From NCBI GenBank assembly GCA_946479125.1, contig CAMLET010000135.1:1-7908 (forward strand): a stretch of DNA of 7,908 nucleotides, written 5' to 3'. The notes below the pieces were generated by a model. That model was not told the DNA's origin. It did no database searches and saw only the letters and a list, made by a program, of their open reading frames with translations. The DNA comes from an uncultured Flavobacteriales bacterium (GTDB taxonomy: Bacteria > Bacteroidota > Bacteroidia > Flavobacteriales > Crocinitomicaceae). Both the position numbers and the translations under genes were made by a program. Positions 1 through 5,050 of this stretch are shown one piece after another (within the stretch, counting starts at the first letter, position 1; every line of letters begins with the position of its first letter).

Positions 1-1270
1 TATCGGAACGCAAACAGGTTCTGATTTGGAGAACACTTCTTATAGCAAGGACATGTTCAACGGAAACATTGCACGGATGGTGACAACGATTACTGATCCG
101 AACTCGCGTGCAGTTTTGCCTATGGGGAATACGTACCAGTATGACCAGTTGAACCGCTTGTTGACCGCGAGAAGTTTTGTAGACCTGCATGGTGGAAGTA
201 ATACCTGGGCAAGTGGCGGAACAGTGCGTTACCGTAATGACTTTACGTATGATGCAAACGGAAATATAAAAACACAACGAAGAGAGAACTATTCTGCTGC
301 ATTAATTGACAGTTTACGTTATTTTTACGACAAGACAGGAACAGAAACCATGCGCAACCGTTTGTACCATGTGGAAGATCAGGTGAGTTCAGGAACATAC
401 ACTGATGACATTGACGATATGGGAACATTTGTAAGTGGAGCGAACATCAATACGAGCAACAACTACGCTTATGACGCCGAAGGGCGATTGATTAAAGATA
501 ATCAAGAGCAGATTGCGAGTATAGAGTGGACTGTAAGAGGAAAAATAAAAGCGATTAATAGAACATCAGGTAGTGGAAAGAAAAACCTGAAGTTTGATTA
601 CGATGCTATGGGGCACCGCATTGCGAAACACCAGTACACTTCTACGAATGTGTTGGAAAAATCGACTTACTACGTTTTGGATGCCCAGGGCAATACAATA
701 AGTACTTATGTAAGAGAAATTATCAGCGCAACGGTTTATTTTTCCCAAAAGGAGAAGTATATCGTCGGTGGTTCATTAGGCGTTCTGAATGACTCCATTC
801 CTTTATATGGAAGCCAAAACAACAGTTACAGTCAAACAACTTGGTCGCACGCTATAGGAAAGCGAAATTATTCTTTCAGTAATCATTTGGGGAACGTATT
901 GACTATTATTAGTGATAAACCGATTCTGTATGGGATAGGCGGAGCAACAAGTGCTGGAACGGTTGTAGATTACTTCCTAGCTGATATTCTACAAACAAGT
1001 GATTATACTACATTTGGCGTTTCTATTCCAGAGCGGAATCTGAAGAAAACGGTAAGTGGAGTGAGGGACTATGCTATGGGCTTCCAGGGACAGTTAGAAG
1101 ATGATGAGATTAAAGGTGAAGGGAATTCTGTAAACTTTGAGTATCGCATGCATGACCCACGATTGGGTAGGTTCTTTGCGATTGATCCATTGGCTGGAAA
1201 GTATCCATGGAATAGTACTTATGCTTTTAGTGAAAATAGAGTTGTTGATTGTATTGAGTTGGAAGGATTA
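1..1270 (+). repeat. Duplicated rhs core, copy 1
   Basis: This segment aligns with 5491-6760 at a constant offset of 5490 nt. I checked the register at several points and saw no insertion or deletion. Hand counts over 60-nt blocks give 51/60 identical bases for 361-420, 45/60 for 661-720 and 48/60 for 1141-1200. Many differences fall at third codon positions. Exact runs include 36 nt at 344-379 and 22 nt at 1161-1182. Similarity ends at the core/C-terminus boundary (ELEGL against ELEGM). Confidence 0.95.
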
Positions 1271-2080
1271 CAGGGAGTTAATGCAACAGGCAGCGGTGGT
1301 GCTTCAATGAGATGGAACAGGAGTACTGGAAGAGCAAATATTAGACGTTCTAATGGTCAACGGGCTCTTCGGAAAAATGGTAGTGTCAACATGGATAGAG
1401 GGCAATATCGTGGAGATAATGTAGAGGAGCCAACTATGGGAGAATCGGTTCAGGTTAATGTTGGTGAGTATAGGGGATGGAACACTGCACCAGCACCTTT
1501 TAACCCAGGTCGTAGTACTGCGATTGCACCTATTGAGCATATGCCCTTAGTAAGAGAAGTCTTTGAGATAATGGCCAATATACATGGGAATATTCAGGAC
1601 TATCAACATCTTAATGAGTACTTTAATAATAAATTCATTACTGTTGGTGAGACAAATTTACTTGCAACATATAAGCAACTTGAATTAGCTACTTTTGAAG
1701 GGATGAAAGGGGATTTCAAACTTTATATTGCTGATTATTATAGTGAGTCCACTGCTGATGAAACCACCATTGTATACAGCGAACAATCAGATAAGGACTA
1801 TATAGATGTCTTGGAAATGGCTTATAAACAGGCGATTAATCTTTACAAAGAAAACACTTATAGAGCACTTGGATATGGTGAACCCGTTTGTGTTCCGTGT
1901 GCTAATAAAATGCCTTTTGATGAAAATTCCGTTCCTGTTCTCGTTCAGGAAAGGGTTCGTGCTATGGCTGTAGCTGTTTATGGAAAGAATCCTCATCAGC
2001 AATTGATTGATAAAATTCTTTCAAATCCCTCCACAGTAAAAACTGTTGAATATATAATGCGACAAAAGGGTATAATGTAA
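2..2080 (+). CDS. Rhs/YD-repeat polymorphic toxin, 3' part (5' end outside window)
   Basis: The frame is open from position 2, where it reads I-G-T-Q-T-G-S-D-L and matches the middle of the second core copy at 5492. The TTG at 26 is therefore not a real start, and the gene continues upstream. The visible protein is 692 residues. It contains YD-type repeats ([33 protein letters not shown]) and ends its conserved part with an Rhs-associated core: GFQGQ from about 1079, [17 protein letters not shown] at 1142-1192, then KYP and ELEGL ending at 1270. In Rhs proteins the core forms a shell that encloses a variable C-terminal effector. Here that effector spans about 1271-2077 (269 residues). It starts with an Arg/Asn/Gly-rich linker, is then mostly helical in appearance, and carries a C-V-P-C motif at 1889-1900. 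I do not recognise its family. An antibacterial toxin role is inferred from the architecture and from the small gene directly behind it. Confidence 0.9.
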   Translation: MGTQTGSDLENTSYSKDMFNGNIARMVTTITDPNSRAVLPMGNTYQYDQLNRLLTARSFVDLHGGSNTWASGGTVRYRNDFTYDANGNIKTQRRENYSAALIDSLRYFYDKTGTETMRNRLYHVEDQVSSGTYTDDIDDMGTFVSGANINTSNNYAYDAEGRLIKDNQEQIASIEWTVRGKIKAINRTSGSGKKNLKFDYDAMGHRIAKHQYTSTNVLEKSTYYVLDAQGNTISTYVREIISATVYFSQKEKYIVGGSLGVLNDSIPLYGSQNNSYSQTTWSHAIGKRNYSFSNHLGNVLTIISDKPILYGIGGATSAGTVVDYFLADILQTSDYTTFGVSIPERNLKKTVSGVRDYAMGFQGQLEDDEIKGEGNSVNFEYRMHDPRLGRFFAIDPLAGKYPWNSTYAFSENRVVDCIELEGLQGVNATGSGGASMRWNRSTGRANIRRSNGQRALRKNGSVNMDRGQYRGDNVEEPTMGESVQVNVGEYRGWNTAPAPFNPGRSTAIAPIEHMPLVREVFEIMANIHGNIQDYQHLNEYFNNKFITVGETNLLATYKQLELATFEGMKGDFKLYIADYYSESTADETTIVYSEQSDKDYIDVLEMAYKQAINLYKENTYRALGYGEPVCVPCANKMPFDENSVPVLVQERVRAMAVAVYGKNPHQQLIDKILSNPSTVKTVEYIMRQKGIM

Positions 2081-2098
2081 AAGCAAATAATTACAAAA

Positions 2099-2785
2099 AT
2101 GTTCAAAAAGAAAATTACGATTAGAGATGATGATAGAGATTATATAAAAGCTACGTATGAAATGTTATCGCTTCAACTAAAGCGGTTTAAAGTGGATTTA
2201 CTTGATAAGCGGATACAATCAGATTCAACATTTAAGCAAGATCTAATCAATTTTGCAATAAATTATAATGTGAAGATTTCATTTAAAGAGGGGTATTGTA
2301 AGAACGATACGTTTCTATACGGAATGCCTTCTGTTTTTAGGCTATTTGAGAATAAGTTAAATAATGAAGTTAATATTGAATTGACAGAGTTTGCACAGCT
2401 CAATAATGAAATAGCAAATTGTGAATTGCTTATATTGGTAGGGAGATTAATTTTTTCATTGAATCCTTTGGAAATTTATGATTACCACAATAAAAGTGAA
2501 GAGAATTTTCGGGAATTTATAGTCTTCTTTTTAATCTATATCGGATACGGAAATTACTTATTGGAGAGGAATTCAATTATTAATACGTATAAATTTGAAG
2601 GAGAGATGGAAGGTAGTAAAGTAAAGTACTTTGTACCCATGAATTTGAACATGATGATTCATTCTATGATTTATTGCAATTTCAGAGAGTATGACGTGTC
2701 TCTAGATGATTCCTTAAGCAAAAATCTCGATAGTAGTATTCGTTCGCAATTAAAACAGTCAAAGGAACTGGAATGGTGGAAATAA
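2099..2785 (+). CDS. Hypothetical 228-residue protein, candidate immunity protein to the upstream Rhs C-terminus
   Basis: This gene starts 18 nt after the rhs stop and shares its strand, the standard place for the immunity gene of a polymorphic toxin. The ATG at 2099 follows an A-rich stretch without a Shine-Dalgarno sequence. The protein starts MFKKKITIRDDDRDYIK and is rich in charged and aromatic residues. It has no signal peptide, and its only hydrophobic stretches are short (ELLILVGRLIFSL; FIVFFLIYIGYGNYLL), more like buried helices than clear membrane anchors. It ends with the aromatic tail LEWWK. A cytoplasmic location would suggest that the cognate toxin acts in the cytoplasm. I do not recognise the family. 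The coding sequence looks more AT-rich than the rhs core, as is common for swapped toxin/immunity tips. That it is a gene is quite secure; immunity is inferred from position only. Confidence 0.8.
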   Translation: MFKKKITIRDDDRDYIKATYEMLSLQLKRFKVDLLDKRIQSDSTFKQDLINFAINYNVKISFKEGYCKNDTFLYGMPSVFRLFENKLNNEVNIELTEFAQLNNEIANCELLILVGRLIFSLNPLEIYDYHNKSEENFREFIVFFLIYIGYGNYLLERNSIINTYKFEGEMEGSKVKYFVPMNLNMMIHSMIYCNFREYDVSLDDSLSKNLDSSIRSQLKQSKELEWWK

Positions 2786-2792
2786 GGTTGCT

Positions 2793-2935
2793 CCGCTACG
2801 TCGGTAGTGTTCCACGGTAGTGTTCCACATGTGTTGATGGAAATGTGATTCCGAACTAACAATTTGAAAAACAATTCAATAACAAAAAGAATGTTCAAGC
2901 GTATAGGGGGATCCCGAATGTTCGGCCGCTACGTC
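2793..2935. repeat. CCGCTACGTC direct repeat pair
   Basis: The 10-mer CCGCTACGTC occurs at 2793-2802 and again at 2926-2935, about 130 nt apart in the same orientation. Both copies are GC-rich islands in AT-rich DNA. They may be remnants of one repetitive element; with only 10 bp the link is tentative. Confidence 0.5.
2802..2827. repeat. 13-bp perfect tandem duplication
   Basis: CGGTAGTGTTCCA occurs at 2802-2814 and again immediately at 2815-2827, and is followed by another C. It lies 16 nt after the stop of the candidate immunity gene and overlaps the start of the palindrome CACATGTG. It could be a slippage product or paired protein-binding sites. Confidence 0.9.
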
Positions 2936-2957
2936 TAAAACTTTCTTAGAAAGACCA

Positions 2958-2971
2958 TACGAATATTCGTA
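2958..2971. other. 14-bp perfect palindrome
   Basis: TACGAATATTCGTA reads the same on both strands. It lies 25 nt before the terminator stem and 5 nt after a 6-bp hairpin at 2941-2953. It could be a dimeric regulator's operator or part of the 3' untranslated structure. No adjacent promoter is evident. Confidence 0.5.
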
Positions 2972-2995
2972 ATGTATTGAAAACAGTAGTGTCTT

Positions 2996-3025
2996 GGTGT
3001 GTCGGATTTCTGACACACCTTTTTT
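2996..3025 (+). terminator. Rho-independent terminator, plus strand
   Basis: GGTGTGTC (2996-3003) pairs perfectly with GACACACC (3012-3019) across an 8-nt loop, and six T residues follow at 3020-3025. The T tract is on the plus strand only, so it ends transcription from the rhs/immunity side. It lies about 210 nt after the immunity gene's stop and about 80 nt beyond the transposase's stop, read from the other strand. Confidence 0.85.
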
Positions 3026-3105
3026 GTTATTTCATTTTTGAAAAGATAGTTTTGAAATTGAATTGGGTTAACCAAATATTACTTTTGAGATTTCTTTTCT
3101 GATTA

Positions 3106-4386
3106 TTAGTCACATTTGGTTTTACAATTCGCATTTCTGTTGATTTCTCTTCTGTTTTGTGCAGCGATAATTTTTCTTTCTTTGAAAGATTGCATTTTCT
3201 CATTTCCATTTAAGATTTCAAACGGCGTATGAATTCCAAGTGCGTGATGTGGTTTTTCGTTATTGTATTCATTGATCCAGGATTCAAATTCCATGTTTAG
3301 TTGTTTTCCGTTTTCAATTTTTTTGAGATAGAGAAATTGGTATTTGGTTATACGATAGAAGGCTTCCATCATAGAATTGGATTGCATAATATCTCGCAAT
3401 GCAATGGTGTGATTGATATTGATTTGGTTTTGACTCATGAAGGTTTTCAGTGTTAGATTGTCGTTTTCTGGACCACCATCGGTTACCAATTGCAGATTCG
3501 CAAATTCTTTCCCTTCAAAGGCATTCTTCAAAGCATCCTGAATGGTTTCCAATCGGATTTTCGCTGAAACCACTTTTTCAATTCTCCACGAATGTATGAA
3601 GCGGGAATAATTGTCCATTACCGTGTAGATGTAATGCTTTACTCCGTCAAGTGTTTTGAAAACGGTAATATCAGCATGCCAAATTTGATTTACCATTTGT
3701 GCTTGAAGTGAAATGTAATTTGGTTTTCGTCCTTTTTTAGAATGCTTTCGAATTTCCAATAAGCGATTGTAATGGTACCACGATTGTTTAGATAAATTCG
3801 TTTCCTTTTGCTTGAAAGCCAATGCCCAAATTGAATGAATTCCCCAATGCGAAAACTCAGGTTTGGAAAGCCATTTTTTGACGATACCTACTTCCGGTAT
3901 TGTTGCTTGGTTGGGATGGCGTTTTACACAAAGTAAAAGAGGAGAAGCATCGCATTTATATTTGACCTGCGTTCGCCAATGGTAAAGGGTATTTGGACTT
4001 GTTTTGAGAATTCTTCCCACCCGTTTGTAAGAGAGTTCAAATCGTTCCAGAAAATTGATGAGTGCTGTTTTGTGTTTTTGCAACGCTTTTTTGAAAGTCT
4101 TTTGTTCAAAAAAGGAAATCAGTAAGAGTATGAAACGGATTTGTGCCGTGGCTAATTTTCTGGGAATTGAAGCTTTTGGGTGATACAGCAACTGAATTTC
4201 ATCAAGGTTTCGTTCAATGGTTTTCTCCAGATGAGAACCAACCATGTTGTCAAACTTATTGTTCTTCCAAGTACTTGAAGTGGAGCTTGGAATTTGTGAA
4301 CGAAGTTTTTTAGCAACAAACTCATTTTGGAGACCGAGCGAATAATAGATTTTGAGTGAGGTGGAGTAGGTTTGGTAGGTATTCAT
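3106..4386 (-). CDS. DDE (rve-type) transposase, single open frame
   Basis: This 426-residue protein cuts and joins DNA ends. Residues about 12-45 and 108-140 look like helix-turn-helix segments (the second includes FELSYKRVGRILKTSPNTLY). Residues 165-215 resemble the HTH_21-type linker of IS3-like transposases, and residues about 232-395 form the integrase catalytic domain. The catalytic acids are D239 (in WHADIT), D303 (in VTDGGPEN) and E341 (in NSMMEAF), with the expected basic residue K348 seven positions after the Glu. The domain ends with the typical YNNEKPHHALG...TPFEIL. D303 and E341 are separated by 37 residues rather than the 35 usual in IS3. The protein is a single frame, without the two-frame OrfA/OrfB layout of IS3. 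The gene looks intact. Its start lies 6 nt after the upstream gene's stop, so translation is probably coupled. Confidence 0.9.
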   Translation of the reverse strand: MNTYQTYSTSLKIYYSLGLQNEFVAKKLRSQIPSSTSSTWKNNKFDNMVGSHLEKTIERNLDEIQLLYHPKASIPRKLATAQIRFILLLISFFEQKTFKKALQKHKTALINFLERFELSYKRVGRILKTSPNTLYHWRTQVKYKCDASPLLLCVKRHPNQATIPEVGIVKKWLSKPEFSHWGIHSIWALAFKQKETNLSKQSWYHYNRLLEIRKHSKKGRKPNYISLQAQMVNQIWHADITVFKTLDGVKHYIYTVMDNYSRFIHSWRIEKVVSAKIRLETIQDALKNAFEGKEFANLQLVTDGGPENDNLTLKTFMSQNQININHTIALRDIMQSNSMMEAFYRITKYQFLYLKKIENGKQLNMEFESWINEYNNEKPHHALGIHTPFEILNGNEKMQSFKERKIIAAQNRREINRNANCKTKCD

Positions 4387-4392
4387 GAAGAT

Positions 4393-4758
4393 TTACTTTT
4401 TCGCCAGAGCTTTATCTACATTGGGATTTTCGTAGCCTCGTTCCTTCAGAAATTGTACAAAAACTTTGAGTTTGTTTTTCACAACTTTACTATCAAATCC
4501 ATATAGCCCTTCATATTTGGCACTAGCAAAGAACTTACTGTTTGTTTGCGCAACTGAAATGTCTCCATAACCAATACAATCTGTATAACCAAAAAGATAT
4601 TCCGCCCATGCATCGGCAACTATATAATAATCCTGAGCGGTTCTTCGAGAGAACTTTACTTGTTGTATAGTGTAAAATTCTTCGGCAAGGCCTTTCAGTA
4701 TTTTCTGAAATTGCTCTTTACAATCATAAAATTCCTGACTATCACGGCCTAGCTCCAT
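4393..4758 (-). CDS. Hypothetical 121-residue protein upstream of the transposase
   Basis: I do not recognise this protein. It starts MELGRDSQEFYDCKEQFQ, is soluble in appearance, has no signal peptide or membrane segment, and has an aromatic-rich middle (AQDYYIVADAWAEYLFGY; IGYGDISV) and a Lys-rich end. The stop is 6 nt from the transposase start on the same strand, so the two are likely cotranscribed. Upstream of its ATG (4759-4859) the DNA is AT-rich, and I could not identify a convincing Bacteroidota promoter. It could be an accessory gene of the element, a passenger, or a stranded immunity-type gene. The rhs cassettes run on the other strand, which argues weakly against the last option. 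Confidence 0.65.
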   Translation of the reverse strand: MELGRDSQEFYDCKEQFQKILKGLAEEFYTIQQVKFSRRTAQDYYIVADAWAEYLFGYTDCIGYGDISVAQTNSKFFASAKYEGLYGFDSKVVKNKLKVFVQFLKERGYENPNVDKALAKK

Positions 4759-4859
4759 CTTGAATAAGTCTGTTAAAATGAATTGCTAAATATGTGAAAT
4801 TACATTAATAGTTTGATTGTGGTGTTGGAAAATACTTGTTACTAAGACCCACGAATTAA

Positions 4860-4980
4860 TGCGCTAGAAGAATCCGCGATAGCGGATGAAGACCGAAGCG
4901 CAGTTTCCTTTTGAAACGTTGCGCTAGGGATTGGAGCAAGCTACCATGTAGCGTGGAAAGCCCGACCGCCAGGGAGCGCC
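4860..4980. repeat. Structured GC-rich repeat with two GCGCT...AGCGC modules
   Basis: Module A: TGCGCT (4860-4865) pairs with AGCGCA (4897-4902) and encloses a perfect 6-bp hairpin, ATCCGC-GATA-GCGGAT (4872-4887). A linker hairpin follows, GTTTC-CTTTT-GAAAC (4903-4917). Module B: GCGCT (4921-4925) pairs with AGCGC (4975-4979) and encloses GCTAC-CAT-GTAGC (4940-4952). The block is much more GC-rich than the AT-rich intergenic DNA on its left. From memory, similar intergenic elements (GCGCTAGGGATT...GGAAAGCCCGACC...GGGAGCGCC) are scattered through flavobacterial genomes; I cannot check this here. It sits directly at the 5' edge of the orphan rhs core. Short open frames crossing it look spurious. 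Confidence 0.7.
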
Positions 4981-4987
4981 CAAATAA

Positions 4988-5050
4988 AAAACCGTCAATA
5001 GTATTCGATCTGATCTCAGGCCTGCCTTCCGAAATGGAATGGAGGAAGGG
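4988..5050 (+). pseudogene. Out-of-frame 5' remnant of the orphan rhs core with a 29-nt insert
   Basis: Positions 5004-5021 encode FDLISG in a frame different from the rest of the orphan gene, which resumes with NVHRVDFQTG at 5051. Bacteroidota Rhs proteins commonly contain an uninterrupted Y-D-L-I-S-G-N-V segment here, so 5022-5050 (29 nt) looks like an insertion that shifts the frame. The segment contains CCTTCC (5025-5030) facing GGAAGG (5044-5049), a tandem ATGGA-ATGGA (5034-5043) and the overlapping palindrome CAGGCCTG (5017-5024). In the downstream frame a stop lies at 4985-4987. The ancestral sequence is recalled, not aligned. Confidence 0.5.

Larger units (their letters stand above)
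2786..3105. other. Intergenic tract between the candidate immunity gene and the transposase
   Basis: I see no gene in this 320-nt stretch; the converging genes end on either side. It holds a 13-bp tandem repeat, a 10-bp direct repeat about 130 nt apart, several short palindromes (CACATGTG at 2826-2833, CTTTCT-T-AGAAAG at 2941-2953, a 14-bp palindrome at 2958-2971) and a terminator. The part at 2914-2925 can pair as CCGA/TCGG. The density of small repeats suggests a recombination scar or a degraded repetitive element, but I cannot name one. Confidence 0.6.
3106..4758 (-). mobile_element. Transposase-bearing two-gene unit (element ends not defined)
   Basis: The span covers the 121-residue gene and the transposase gene, which read as one operon on the minus strand, opposite to both rhs copies. 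I compared the flanks (about 2786-3105 and 4759-4860) for inverted repeats and target duplications and found none that convince. The coordinates are gene limits, not insertion-sequence ends. The upstream gene may be part of the element or a passenger. Confidence 0.55.

Noticed and set aside
26..28. TTG as start codon of the first rhs gene
   Set aside because: The frame is open to the window's edge and the codons before it match the second core copy, so the gene begins upstream.
2802..2827. CRISPR-like repeat
   Set aside because: There are only two abutting 13-bp units with no spacers and no cas genes in the window.
2671..2898. 75-codon minus-strand open frame overlapping the end of the candidate immunity gene
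   Set aside because: It is antisense to the end of a well-supported gene and shows no protein features of its own.
2786..4860. Terminal inverted repeats or target-site duplications of an insertion sequence
   Set aside because: Comparing both flanks of the transposase unit by eye gave only short AT-rich matches expected by chance.
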